NCBI RefSeq assembly: GCF_035222485.1
Contig: NC_085920.1
Location: forward strand, 2,232,001-2,296,000
DNA: 64,000 bases
Source of the DNA: Podospora pseudoanserina
Lineage: Eukaryota > Ascomycota > Sordariomycetes > Sordariales > Podosporaceae
Direction of reading: 5' to 3'
The notes under the pieces were generated by a model. It was not told the DNA's origin and did no database searches. It was given only the letters and a program-made list of their open reading frames with translations. The number at the start of each line of letters is the position of its first letter. The stretch's first letter is position 1. Positions 20,657 through 34,388 of the stretch are shown one piece after another. The translations under genes and the position numbers were made by a program.

Positions 20657-23284
20657 CTTGGAATACAGCGACCTCTGTTGGTTGAACAGTGTTGGTGTTA
20701 ACAACCTCGGCTGTAATTGGTTTGGCGGGGTTCTGACAACAAATTTCAAACTGGAAGAAGATGAGGTGCTCGGCTGACGATATAACAATGCAGGTTTCAC
20801 GGGCAAACAAGACACAACTCCACGCATGTTAACAACTGAGGGGATTCACATGGGTTGATGTTGATGCTGGCTTTCAAAGCTCCCGGCTTTGAGGGATGAT
20901 GCAATGGCATGTGCTAACAAGCCGAGATATTGGTGGGCCCCACCTGCCGATCCGGCCGCCCGGTCCCTGAAATCGGCCGCATTCGGGAAAGGTGGGGTTC
21001 GGTGCTGGGCTGTCGGCACCGGCTTCACAGTGCTTGATTTTAATGCTGGCCCTGTAACCGGCCGTATGCGAAGTGAGCACAGTGTAAAGTCTGTCAATGT
21101 ACAAGTGAGATCTAGGTCGACGTGAAACATTACAATACGCTTTCACAAGCCTCTCACTAATTATCATACCACAGAGGGATTGAAGTGAACTGTCACCACG
21201 CGCCCAAGATCCACAGGCCACGCAACCCCCTGCTGGGACATTTGATGAGAGCAAGTTCTGACTCGGCAAAACTTGTCAAAGAACACAGTCGATCCTGCTG
21301 TCAATACCATGAAGCGGAAAGGGGTTGAAACTAGGTCCTGGACCTACGGATAGCCCCCATTGCAACGGTTTGGTGTAATCTGTAGATACCCAAAAACCCA
21401 ACGGCCTTGCCGACGTGGCGGGTGTGTGTATATAGTGCCATTGGCTGGCAGCCGACCGCGCCGCAACTGGTCTGACCAAGTTCCGTTCACTGCAACCTGG
21501 TGTTCGGTTGGGGTCAATGTCACCATCTGATGATGGATGAAGCTCACATCGGTCCCACGACTCTGGGTTGGGATCACTGCCGGGCGGCCGTGAAGGATGG
21601 GCCACAAGGAAAATCTCATCGCCTGCCCGGGCTGACCACTTTCAACAGATGATGGTGTGTGATCTGAGACCTGCCTGCCTTCCAGACTGTCAGGGACACC
21701 AGAATATGGTGAGATGTCGATCAGTGATCAGGCTTTGTGAGACCTGGCAGAAAGGCGGCTTCTTCAACGACGAAAAGATCCAGATGGAAGTTTCGATACG
21801 TGATACATGTTGTGGAGATCCTCTGCTGTGCTGTGGCGCTGTCAATGGCAAAGTCGCCCTCAGGTTCTCTCTCACGCTGTGAGAGGATGGATGCTATTCA
21901 GCGGCCCAGCCACACGGCAGAGGTCCTTCCAACCCCCGCTTGCGACGATGATGCCGTGATCGTCCAGCTCTCGCAGATGTGGTGAGGTAGCATTGGAAGC
22001 CTTTTGCCGGTTGTCAGTTTCCACAAACCCGTTCTCATGACAACAAAAACATCTCCATTTTCTCCAAGTCTCCATCGGTGTTGTTGATTGTTGTCGATGT
22101 CTGTGGCTGGGAAACAGATTTAGCGTTGTCGGGATTTCCCTAGCAGTGATGCTAGCGCCGGACTTGGCGCATCATCGGCGGCTGGTTCTCCAACTCTGAG
22201 ATCTGGATAATAAGTGAAGAAAAAAATGAGGCTTTTGATTTTGAGTTCGCAGAAACGGCAGGCATTGTTGGTGAAACTGAGGTGCCTTGAAATCGTACAG
22301 AAGCTGAAACAGAACTGGGCTGAAGCGAGATCGACATTGCCTTTGACAAACCTGCATGCACAGTCATTGTACCTTATGTAGTGACGGCCGGAGCCAGAGT
22401 TGGATGAGGGTTACCTGACCCCATCGCGAGCGGTAGCTGCGGGCGAGCAAACACGAGGTGTACCCTGCCCCCGCCTGAGGAAATCCGGGTCGGTCAATCA
22501 ATCGTACAAAGAGTCAAAGATATCGTATCTTCCCTCCTCAATTCGACCCAACATTGGAATCTGATGTGAGACGTTCATGGCGAGTAACGCAGAGAGATAA
22601 GCGCCGTTGGCACACTTCCGAGATGCAATTCAACGGCCCGGTTACCATCACCAACGGACAGCCCAGAACAGAGGTTCCAGTTGCTGTGTGAGACAGCAAC
22701 GTGGGGAAATCTGGGCCCTCGGTCGAGGCGTGAACGGCGCGGAACAGGGGCCACGGTGCGTTAAGTGGCCAGCCCCTGTGCATTTTCAGCCCAGCCTTAC
22801 CGCAATGAGCATCCAGCCTTGGCTTGCAGGTGCCTTGTTGTCGCAGATGAAAGCACCCAACCCTTTGCCGCCGGTTTGGATTGCGCTTTTCGGTTTCTGT
22901 CGACTCCTCATCGCCATTCTTCATTCTGTTGACCTGCTTTGGTTCACTGGTTCACCAGGACGGCCAGTTCATCAATAACGTCAACGTCCGCCTCACCCAA
23001 GACTTCCTCCGCTTTGGTCTGGGGTAACACCGATTCCCCGCATCAAGAGCCAAGCCATTGTTGACGAATCCGCCTTGTGGGAGCTGAGCTGAGAGCGAAC
23101 CATCCGCTAGGCACGAGCTTTTTGGATCGGAGAGACGCAACTTCGGGAACGAGTACAATGCGGAGCACCCTTTGCATCTCGTAGCAAGGCATAATCGACG
23201 ACGTTTCTTTTTGGATATTCTGCTGTACCGTGTATCACTGTTGGGCTCACTCGGTTCGCTTGGAGACTGAAAAAATAGTGGAGG
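20657..23284. other. 2.6-kb gene-poor region
   Basis: Both strands were read. Open frames are short (up to 131 codons) and have no motif, signal peptide or splice-consistent continuation. GC-rich blocks with CCGATCCGGCCGCCCGG near 20948-20964 contain CGG/CCG triplets of the kind bound by Zn2Cys6 regulators. The right part is presumably promoter for the gene at 23285. No transposon ends or repeats were seen. Confidence 0.4.
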
Positions 23285-24788
23285 ATGCCTCCGCAGCTTC
23301 GAATACCGATCTTTGTAACGCTGCCAGTCGGTCAAGATGAATCTCGCAGATTGCTTTCTCGGAAAACCAGGGAGCAGCCTTCCAAAGAAGCACAGGTAGG
23401 CTTTTCCCACCCAAACAGCCTTGATTCTTTAGTCTCATTCTTACCGTCTCCGCCATCTTCAGATCGTAGGCGCTGTTCTCGGTGGCATCTTTGCCCTCAT
23501 CATCATATACTTCTGCACCCGGTCCCTCTGGAGAAAATGCCTTGGACCTCGAGGCGGGAAGTACAAACCAACAGAGCGAGAGGACGACTCTCCGACAACT
23601 CGACAGATCAATAGAGAGGCCCAGGATAACCTGGAGGACGCATTGGCTGGCGCACAAGCACAGAATGGCACCACCAACAACAACTTGGCGGCGGTCGATC
23701 GGTCCACATCAGTTCGCAGCGTTATGACATTGCCAGTGTACCGACCCAAAGCGACAGAAAACGAGCAGGTTCTGGGCAGGGAGGGCGAGCGCGATGGTAT
23801 TGATGTTGTCGTCGAGATGCCGACGGCCGAGCAAGAGGAGGAGTTGCGCGAACAGGAAATGGAAGCTCTCTATCAGATTCGGGCGGCAAGACGTCGACAA
23901 CTAGCCGATCGCGAGGAGAGGCGGCGGTTACGACGGGAAGCGCGCGAGGCGAACGATGTGGTAGCTATGCGGGAGTTGAGGGAACGGGGTCGAAGCGTGG
24001 CGGCGATAAACACGGTGGAAATCGAGGAGCTGAGGAACGAGCACGAGCGGTTGAAGGAAACGAGAGCGCGAGCGGTGAGTACTGTCGCGTATGGCGACTT
24101 GGGAGTTGCAAGGGCAGATGGGACTAGGATCCGGGCGAATAGTACCGACAGCGAACGGATTGGTCTTCTCAGCGATGCCGCGAGTATCGGGGCGTCCACC
24201 CAACCAGAGAGCCTCCTGCTGAGGCGTGACAGGAGTCACAGTGCTGCGACTCTCAGTATCGACACGACGAACCGCCCAAACACACCGAGCTTGACGACAG
24301 GAGGAAGCGCCTACAGCTTAAATAGCGCAGGATTAACCAGCGCCGGGTTACCAAGTGCTGGTTTGCCAAGCGCAGGATTATCAACCCGGTCGAGAGCAAA
24401 CTCTGGAGCAAACACACCACGGGTACCGAGCGCAATGGCCACCCCAAGAGCTGGGTCGAGTCCCGAGATGATCGATACCGCAGACCTGGCCGACTTTGGA
24501 ATGCCACCGCCCGACTATGACGAAGTGAGCTTGGACGACATCACGCCTGGGCACTCACGTCGCAATTCTGGGGTATCAGCCTTATCGGGCAGGAACAGCC
24601 CCTTCAACGAGCCACCCCCAGACTATCCAGGCCCCGGACCAGCCAGGGCACGCAGCAACCGACTGTCGGCAGCCATTCAGGACCTCGCCGCACAGGCTCA
24701 GGAAGACCAAGAGCCTACAGGTCGGCCAGGGTTGAGACTGAGCCAGGTGCCCCAGATCGTTATTGAACCGTCGAGCGCGAGACCATGA
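23285..24788 (+). CDS. single-pass membrane protein with two PPxY motifs
   Basis: Exons 23285-23395 and 23463-24788 give 478 residues. A short N-terminus is followed by one transmembrane helix at about 38-56 (IVGAVLGGIFALIIIYFC) and a long cytosolic region. That region contains a charged coiled-coil-like segment (EQEEELREQEMEALYQIRAA through the RELRERGR area), a degenerate SAGLP repeat and two PPDY motifs at 386-389 and 422-425. PPxY motifs bind the WW domains of Nedd4/Rsp5 ubiquitin ligases. A one-helix protein with a PPxY tail is a common design for Rsp5 adaptors (for example yeast Ssh4 and Tre1). The adaptor role is inference; the family itself I do not recognise. Confidence 0.75.
24324..24380 (+). 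repeat. degenerate coding repeat (SAGL/SAGLP)
   Basis: Four imperfect 15-base units encode S-A-G-L plus Thr or Pro inside the PPxY protein. The DNA units have diverged at synonymous sites, which suggests an old repeat held by protein-level selection or simply drift. Confidence 0.7.
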
Positions 24789-25502
24789 GAACAATAAGCA
24801 TTGGATGTGACTGAGTATTTTGGATACCCAGAGATTGGATGTACACGTACCTTTTTGGACCCTTTGGCTTTGGAATTTGGCATGACGAACGAATATCAGA
24901 TGATTTGGCACGGAGTTCTGTTGGTTCTGGCTTTTATATAGGAGAGTTCCTTGGATTAATTCTGACAAGGGCAAGTTGCGAGGGTGACTGAGATGGAGGT
25001 GGACTGTATATAGGTACTTGGTTATAAAAGAAGACTTGTCGAAGCAGAGGATAGTGGCAATCGACAGGCGCTCGTGGTCTCAGTCATTTGACACTGTTTG
25101 CCTTATTTGTTCCCGTGGAATAATGTTCGTCTACAAGCCAAATAGATACCCCGCGGTGTGTTCTACTCAACTACAGCCTACCCACCTGGATGAGGGACTG
25201 TGAACACACAACATCTGGATATAAGAGTCCTGGATTTTACAACCGAGCAACTTGAACTGGGCTACACACACCAACATAGGGTCAACAATGTTCACTTTGC
25301 TCCCCTCCTTGGATGTAAGAAACAGGCTGTGGCGTGAGTGGTCAATCCAGTTCCCGGCCCCACTAAAAAAATTCGCGGAGCTGGAGTCTCGCCGGGAACC
25401 ACCGTACCGTATCCTGCGGGAATCCTAGCCCCACGAACGTCCCCTTCCCTCTTGATTGTGGTTGTTGGTGTCATTCCTTTTCTCTTTCTTCGGCCAGCCA
25501 AG
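24789..25502. other. intergenic, 3' end and MEF1 promoter
   Basis: No coding frame is supported. CT-rich sequence (CTTTTCTCTTTCTTC near 25477) directly precedes the MEF1 start, typical of a fungal leader. Confidence 0.4.
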
Positions 25503-28110
25503 ATGAGGGTAATACGGGCGGTAAACAGCTGTCGCGCTGCTCTTGCGACAAGAAACGCAGCGCTGGTGGGCCGCCGGGCCTTGCCATACGCTGCTGCCAT
25601 CAACAGCGCCAGACTGGGAGGTCTCAGAGAGTTCAGCAGGACGTCCAACTACAGGGCTGCCGAGGGTGCTGCTGCCGCGTATGGCTTAACCCCTTAACCT
25701 AACATGACATCTTCAAGCAATGGCTGACACTGGAGAGCGGGAACTACAGTCTCAAGCAGGCCAAGGAGCTGGCCCAGGCCAACATGACCCCCGAAGCTGC
25801 CGCCGCGAAGGTCTCCCCCGCCGAGGCTGCCAGGTTGGCACATGTCCGGAACATCGGTATCGCAGTATGTTATGGCCTTGGTTCAAGATGGCAAGTTGGT
25901 CGAAGAACCAACTGGACTTTATTGGGGAACAGGAAATGCTGAGACAAGCATGGCAAACCACTAGGCACACATCGATTCCGGCAAGACCACTGTATCCGAG
26001 CGCATTCTCTTCTACACCGGCAGAACGAAGCACATTCACGAAGTTCGCGGGCGTGATGGCGTCGGTGCCAAGATGGACTCCATGGAACTGGAGAGGGAGA
26101 GAGGTATCACCATTCAGTCTGCCGCCACCTTTGCCGACTGGAAGTACAAGACCAAAGACGGCAAGGAGGATACCTACCACCTGAACTTGATCGACACGCC
26201 CGGACATATTGATTTCACCATCGAGGTCGAGAGAGCCATGAGAGTGTTGGACGGCGCCGTCATGGTGCTGTGCGCTGTCAGTGGTGTCCAATCCCAGACC
26301 ATCACGGTCGATCGCCAGATGAAGCGTTACAACGTCCCCCGTATCTCCTTCGTCAACAAGATGGATCGTATGGGTGCCAACCCCTTCAGGGCTGTCGAGA
26401 TGATCAACTCCAAGCTCAAGATCCCGGCTGCCGCTATTCAGATCCCGATCGGTGCTGAGAAGGAGTTTGAGGGTGTCGTTGATCTCATTGAGATGAGGGC
26501 AATCAGAAACGATGGCCAACGTGGTGTCAACGTCAAGGTCTCGAACCAGATCCCCGAGGAGTTGAAGGAGTTGGCCGAGCAAAAGAGACAAGAGCTGATT
26601 GAGAAATTGGCCGATGTCGACGATGAGATCGCCGAAATGTTCTTGGACGAGATCACCCCCACCCCTGAGCAGATCAAGGCTGCTATCCGCAGAGCGACTA
26701 TTGGCCTCAAGTTCACCCCTGTGTTGATGGGCTCTGCCCTCGCCGACAAGTCCATCCAGCCCATGCTTGACGCTGTCTGCGACTACCTCCCCAACCCCAA
26801 CGACGTTCCCAACATGGCTCTCGACCGGTCCAAGGGCGAAGCTCCTGTCAGCTTGCTTCCGTACAACTCTCTTCCCTTTGTCGGCCTCGCCTTCAAGCTG
26901 GAAGAGAACCCTTACGGTCAGCTCACCTACATGCGTGTCTACCAGGGCTCCCTGAAGAAGGGCCAGTACCTCTTCAACACCCGCAATGACAAAAAGGTCC
27001 GCATTCCCCGCATCGTCCGCATGCACTCCAATGAAATGGAGGACGTGGCCGAGATTGGCGCCGGTGAAATTTGTGCCGTCTTCGGCGTTGAGTGCGCCTC
27101 CGGTGACACCTTCACCGACGGTCGCCTTCCTTACGGCATGAGCTCCATGTACGTCCCCGACGCCGTCATGTCTCTCAGCATCAAGCCCAAGCGCAGCAGC
27201 GACGCCGACGCCTTCTCCAAGGCCATGAACCGCTTCATGCGTGAGGATCCCACCTTCCGCCTCCACGTCGATGAGGAGTCAGAAGAGACCATCATCAGCG
27301 GTATGGGCGAACTTCATCTAGACATTTACGTCGAGCGTCTCCGCCGTGAGTACAAGGTCGACTGCGAGACTGGCAAACCCCGCGTCGCCTACCGCGAGAC
27401 CATTAGCCGCAAGGCCGAGTTCGACTTCTTGCTCAAACGCCAGTCCGGCGGTCCCGGTGATTACGCCCGTGTTGTTGGCTGGGTCGAGCCCAACGCTGAA
27501 GACGCCGAGAAGAACTACTTCGAGACCCGCGTCGTCGGTGGTACCATTCCCGAAAAGTACCTCGCCGCTTGTGGGAAGGGTTTCGAAGAAGCCTGCCTCA
27601 AGGGTCCCCTTTTGGGCCACAGGGTCATTGGTGCCAGCATGATCATCACTGACGGTGCTACTCACGTTACTGATTCCAGTGACTACGCCTTCAACCTCGC
27701 CACCCAGATGGCGTTCCGCAAGGCCTTCCCAGATGCGGGCGGTGCAGTGCTCGAGCCGTTGATGAAGACGACAATCACCGCGCCGGTGGAGTTCCAGGGT
27801 AACATCCTCATGTTGATGAACAAGAGGGGTACCATTGTTGATACCGAGGTGGGCGCGGATGAGTTCACGCTTGTGGCGGACTGCAGTTTGAACGCCATGT
27901 TTGGGTTCAGCACTCACTTGAGAGCGGCTACGCAGGGTAAGGGAGAGTTTAGCATGGAGTTCAGCCATTATGCGCCTGCGCCGCCGCATTTGCAGTAAGT
28001 TTTTCTCTGTTTGATGATGCTGAGGAAAGATGACTGACATTTCTTCGAATCATAGGAAGGAGTTGGTTGCTGCCTATGAGAAGGAGCTCGACGCCAAGAG
28101 AACCAAGTAA
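25503..28110 (+). CDS. mef1: mitochondrial elongation factor G1
   Basis: Exons 25503-25678, 25738-25864, 25965-27994 and 28056-28110 give 795 residues. The N-terminus ([18 protein letters not shown]) is Arg/Ala-rich, a mitochondrial presequence. The GTPase domain has G1 AHIDSGKTT at 102-110, the [14 protein letters not shown] switch I segment, G3 DTPGH and G4 NKMDRMG. Domains II to V follow, including [19 protein letters not shown] and the C-terminal EF-G fold ending KELDAKRTK. The product moves tRNA and mRNA during mitochondrial translation. The second exon was placed by requiring GT/AG and phase agreement. Using AG at 25717 instead would put the frame into an early stop, so AG at 25737 is preferred. 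A 504-codon antisense frame is an artefact of codon bias. Confidence 0.93.
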
Positions 28111-28877
28111 ATCAGCAATCGCAAGATTTGTTGATAGGATTTGGGGATTTCCCCGTCCCGCGTCCCCCTGGCCAGGGCTTGGTGAGAATGATACCCGCCC
28201 TGCTCAAGATTTAGAGCCATGGATGGCTTCACCATACACCAGTCATCACCACGTCACAAGGGAATCATCACCCCTACGAGCCATGAATAACTTGGTGTAG
28301 GGCAATCTCAGGGGTAGATACACCACGAAGAGGTACCATAGACAGAGATGGATAGGCATAAAATGGGACAGGAAAACAAGGTGGGACGATGATATCGGTA
28401 CACAATAAAGGGGTCATGTGCTTTTTTTGATGTTGTTGGATGTATGTATATATGGATGGGTAGACAAAGATTGTATGATAGGTGCTATCTGATACACACG
28501 GGGCGCAAGGCGCAGAGGTTGCGTCATATGGGGTTTGATGGTTAATGAACGACATCCTCTCTCTCTCTCTGTCTCTGATATCGGATGGCTCTCTTTGAGA
28601 CCCAGCATAGCCCTGGGCCTATGGGTTATGACACCCGGGGAATTCCCGGGTTATCCTTGTGACAATATGGCAACAACACCCGAGTTCTCATAATAGCTTC
28701 ATTACCGCCCTCAACACAGCTCCTGCTTTTATTTTATCTATTCCAGAGACCATCCCATCTCCCCTGATTTTTGATAACGTTTCCTGTGTAACATGTCTAC
28801 ATGAAAAATGGGGTATATATGTGAAACATGTCCACTCATTATTCCTCTCGACGTCTCCCTCCCAAACCCATCATCAC
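28111..28877. other. convergent 3' region between MEF1 and LYS12
   Basis: Both 3' UTRs lie here. A CT simple repeat occupies about 28557-28577. No coding frame is supported. Confidence 0.45.
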
Positions 28878-30027
<1,150 letters not shown>

Positions 30028-31548
30028 GTTTGCGCGTCAATTGACCTTTTTTTTTTTTTGGTTTGGGAGGTTTGTTCAACGGGCAAGCCACGGGCGAAAT
30101 TATTGGCCGCGGGCTGAAAAGGCTCGGATTGCGTTCTTTCGGCAGCCGGGATCGGAGCTAGAAACCGTGGATCTCGATATTGCCCCGCGGTTGGTTCCCG
30201 AGAAGCTCAAATCATTTGCTTGGCTATTTCCCGTTCGGGTGTAAATGAATGCGATCCAGAATGTGGGGTTGGAGCTTCAACTTGGTTTGCGTTGGGCCTG
30301 GCCGTTTTCCAGATGGCCTGTTGAAACGTTCATGCTTGCCTGCTTGCTGGCAGGGTGCTCCTTGAAGTTCAATATCATAACCCGTACCCTCTTATCGACA
30401 ACCCGGAGCTGTAGGGCTGGAAAGGAAGGTGGCCTCATGCGGAATATGGGGATTATCCTACCACTATGCCGTATATGTCTTCCACATCGGACGGAGCACA
30501 AGCATCTGCGCTTTATATGATGATGCCGCCGGACGCAATGCGCGACGGACATCTGAAACACAAGTCAGAAGAAGGCGGGATGGCCTTCTCGAAAGGGTAT
30601 CCTGGCGCCAAAGACGGCTGGTCCGGGGAAATCTGCGTTCTGATGCCCACGGTGGCAGCAAGACCGGCTCTGACAGGTTGTGTGTGCTAAACAGAGAGGC
30701 AAGCGGCGCTTTTCCAACGAAAAAAGCTGACGGCGTGTGGCAATGTATGTAGGAGGATATTTATTAGAGCATCGCGAGTGGTGGACGGTGGTGGACGACC
30801 TGGAGCACAGCCCCTGAAACCCACCTCTCTGCTGGAGCTGTTCCAGCTTTGGGCCAACCGTTGTGCACCCACCTCAACGGCGCTTTGGCCAAGATCACAC
30901 CAAAATAAAGACAACAAGAGGCTTTGGCTGTCGGGGTCTCAGGAGTATCAACAGAAAATCTCTCGGGGCTTTCGGTGCGCCAAACAGATTGATTTGTCTG
31001 GACGAAAAGTGCTGCGAGGCATTAGGGGCAGTGTGTGTCCCACCGAACCGCTTGGCAAAGCTCCCCTGAACCAACCCTTCCCCAAATTGTTCTCTTAATT
31101 TTATGAAGACACCTTCACATTTTGGGTGCCACCACGGTCCGTTGATACTTACTTTATCTGCATCATTTTCGCATCCTGTTCGCGACACGCAACCTCCGAC
31201 CACCCGTACATTGCTCCCACACCATTGCCCGTTGCGACGCCGCCATATCCCACCTAGTCTGTTGTTGTATTTCCCGGCTTCCTCACATCAGCTGTTTAAT
31301 CGAGCGACACGGGCTCTCTTGACCATCCCTCGGGTCACTTGGCGCGGGGGAGCTCAAAGCGCGTCTCTTTCGCAAAGCCCGGCGCGCCGGGTGCTGCCCT
31401 CCAAAGTCGACTTCAACACCACCTCCCCGCGTGACGAAACCTCACACGACTCAGTCAAGATCTCTTTGCGCTTTGGTCATCGCCTTCGGGGCCCTCCACA
31501 TATTTGAATTCAAAACCCAAACGGGCAGGTACTGCCACATCCGCCATC
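30028..31548. other. 1.5-kb divergent promoter region
   Basis: Separates LYS12 (minus) from the Pro/Thr-rich gene (plus). A T-run of about 15 near 30046-30060 lies just upstream of the LYS12 start. No coding frame is supported. Confidence 0.4.
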
Positions 31549-33433
31549 ATGAGTGCCGTCAAGAACCTTCGCGCCATGTTTGAGCAAAAGGGGGAAAACA
31601 GTCCTCCAGACCGGGGTCGTTCGCCTGGTGCGCCTTTTGGTAAGGATCATCTTGTGCTGTTCCTTTCGCGCAACACCTGCCGGCGCATTCGGGTGCATCT
31701 GCGCATTCCGTGTGGCAGCTGGCTACGAGGTAAACATGGCTAATTCTGTCGTCATTGTTACAGTTTCCGGCGCCGAGTCCCCACGTCCGCTGGCCAAAGT
31801 CCGAACGAGCTTCATCGCAATCGAAAAAGACGGTAGGATGGGCTTGACACGAGAAGGCAGCCAGGATTCAGTGCCCGGGATTCGAAAGCTCAGCGGTGGA
31901 TCTAGCGAAATGACGACGCCGACTGCTGGAAAGGAGATCCCGAATCCGTTCGAGAAATTTGAGAGGCTCGCGAGCACACCAAAAACTTTCCTTAGAGACC
32001 AACCAATTGTGGAATCACCACAGGCGAAGGCAGAAGAGAAGACGGCGACATCGCCGGTCAAGGAAGTGAATATCGCACAAACACCGACCGCACCTATTGT
32101 GAAGAAGGAGGAAGTGAAGACCCCAGAGCCAGCCCTGGATGGCACTGCGGAGAAGACAGTCACACCAGCACCAAAGCCGGAGACCAAAGATCCAGTAAAC
32201 GAGACAAGCGGTGCGAATGAGGAGAAGAAGGAGACAACTGCCACCAAGGAAGCCACGAAACCCACCACCACCACCACCACCATCACACCACAGTCGACAG
32301 TGAAGCCAATGACAACTTCTTCGACAGGAAAGCTCGATGTAAAATCTGCGAAATCGCCAGTCACCACCAGGCCCCCGAAGAGCCCAGCTCTGAGACCTCA
32401 GCCGAATTTGGCTGCGCCTAAACAGACGCCCGAAAGGAAAGTGTCCCACACCGAAAAGACAATGACACCAAAAGCAGCCACTCCCGCCGCAAAGGCCTCT
32501 GCTCCTTCCTCGGTGAAGAAGCCACCTCCGCTCCATGCATCCCCCGCAGCCACAGGGTTTGTCAAGCCAAAGGTCAAGTCACCAACAAGACCAGTCAAGC
32601 TTCCTCCAGGCCTCACAACGCATACGGCTGCCTCCGGTTCCAAGGTCCACGGCGACAGCGCACAACACGCCAGTTCCCTCGCACGCTCCGCCAGCAGAAC
32701 AAGCATGTCGGGCACCACTAGCAAAGCCGCCCCGGGTAAAACGCTCAAACGACAGAGTTCGACCGTTGGCCGCTCCCGGCCGAGCATAGGACCCCCTCCG
32801 CCTCAGCCAGCCAAGGACCATGCTCCTAAGAAGGAGAAGCCGGTTGACGAGAGTTTCCTCGCGCGTATGATGCGGCCTACCCAAGCCTCTGCCAACAAGG
32901 TCACACAAAAGGTGCCCATTTCTCCACCCAGACATGGGCCAGCCTCCCGGAGAACATCTCCAGCGTCTAAGCCCCGCGTTAAGAAGGCTGTCTCACGACC
33001 ACATAGTGTCACGTCAGGACATAGCGCACCTTCAGCATCGCAGACCAGCCTGGCTCCAGCCGCCGAGATTGTTCCCGCTTCAAAGTCTGCCGAGGACGAC
33101 GCTAAGCACGCCGCTCTCGATGCGGTGGCTGAGAAGACGGCGGTTCAGGAGGTAGCAGTCCTTGCGGAGCAAGCTGAGACCGCGGAGGAGGCCGTGGAAG
33201 CCGCCAAGGAGGTTGAGGGTGAGATCACTCTGCCAGAGACTTCCCCTGGGGTCAAGGCTGTCACAAACAGCATGGAGCGCATGAGCGTCGGGTCTGCCGA
33301 TTCCAAGGCCGAAGTGAGCGGACATAGCAACGACAATACCTCTTCCCCCTCTCCTTCTGCCACAGAAGAAACCGAGGCTTCCGTCATCGACAACAAGGAG
33401 AGCCATTCCGAAATCTCCGCTATCGCCGCCTAA
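31549..33433 (+). CDS. Pro/Thr/Ala/Lys-rich protein with conserved N-terminus
   Basis: Exons 31549-31639 and 31764-33433 give 586 residues. The short first exon encodes MSAVKNLRAMFEQKG, then PPDRGRSPG. After the splice the protein continues VSGAESPRPLAKVRTSFIAI, a block that looks conserved. Residues of about 100-480 are low complexity (Pro, Thr, Lys, Ala, Ser), with a Thr run at about residue 200. The C-terminus is an acidic, Ala-rich helix (AVAEKTAVQEVAVLAEQAE). There are no membrane segments. Reading straight through the 124-nt intron from the ATG at 31553 in another frame gives an unrelated N-terminus and is rejected. The composition suggests a disordered scaffold or cytoskeleton-associated protein; I do not recognise the family. 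Confidence 0.75.
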
Positions 33434-34388
33434 TTACCTGTCGCGACGGACTCGACACCTTGTTTAATTCTTTGTATTCTTCTTGACCGCGGCCCATGGT
33501 ACCGCACTTTGTTACCTCTTAACACCCCCAAAGAGGGATTTTGGCTTGTCGGTTTTGCATTGCTCTTTTAAGCGCTGCTAATGACACCTATTTGTTTGTA
33601 TTGGTTGGAGGGAACGCGAACAAAAAAACTCCCAGCTTCTTCTTATGATACCTTTTTGTGTGTGTGTGTTGGGAGGGGGGGGAGGTGAAAAGAGGAGGAA
33701 AGTGCTTTGCCTTGTTAATTGGGAGAGAGGGAGAGAGCTTGTGGATTCTCATTGTTGGGTTTATGTTTTTATTGGCTTTTCTGTTGTTGGTACTTGCCTC
33801 ATAGTCGGGAGTTGTTTGTTTTTGATAAGCACGGCAGGGAAAGGGAAAGGAGGATGGTAGGGAAATGGGGGGAGAAACATTAAGGAAGGGGGAAGGAGTT
33901 TGTCTATGTAGAATAGGGTTTTCGGTATATGTGTGTGGGTTGGTGTTTTGGGGGGGAGGGCAAACAGCACTTTATTGCATAGGACACCGCACGCAAGATG
34001 CATACAAAAGAGACAGAGGCTGGCAGGCACGCTCGCGCACACACACATTCAGGCACACAAAGCATGTTAGATTAGTATGATTAACAGTATTCATTGTACA
34101 ATTCCTTGCTGAGACCATATATGGAAGCTGAATCAACTGGTAGCCTTGTTGCTAAGGGTTGCATCTGAAATCTGCTTCAGTTACAGTCTGCTCATGTGTC
34201 TTTGATCTTGGTGTATTTAACTTTGATGTACATGTCTTTCGTCTTCTCCCCACTATCTCGTACACTCTCATCGTTGGGTATGATATCCTTTACATCCTTC
34301 CTTCCACATTCCACCACCATCAACGCCCCCCTCTATTTTTTTTTCTTCTTGTTTTTTTAAATTTCTTGATTTCTCCCCCTCATCCACC
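33434..34388. other. convergent 3' region
   Basis: Strongly strand-biased, G/T-rich sequence with a short TG repeat near 33658-33670 and several G-runs (33671-33690, 33949-33959). Nothing coding is supported. Confidence 0.4.

Noticed and set aside
25752-27266. 504-codon open frame on the minus strand
   Set aside because: Exactly antisense to MEF1, with a repetitive Val/Asp/Leu/Gly composition typical of the reverse of strongly biased codons, and no domain.
31553-31763. N-terminal part of a continuous frame reading through the intron of the Pro/Thr-rich gene
   Set aside because: The ATG at 31549 gives a conserved-looking first exon and a GT/AG intron joining in phase, whereas the read-through peptide looks random.
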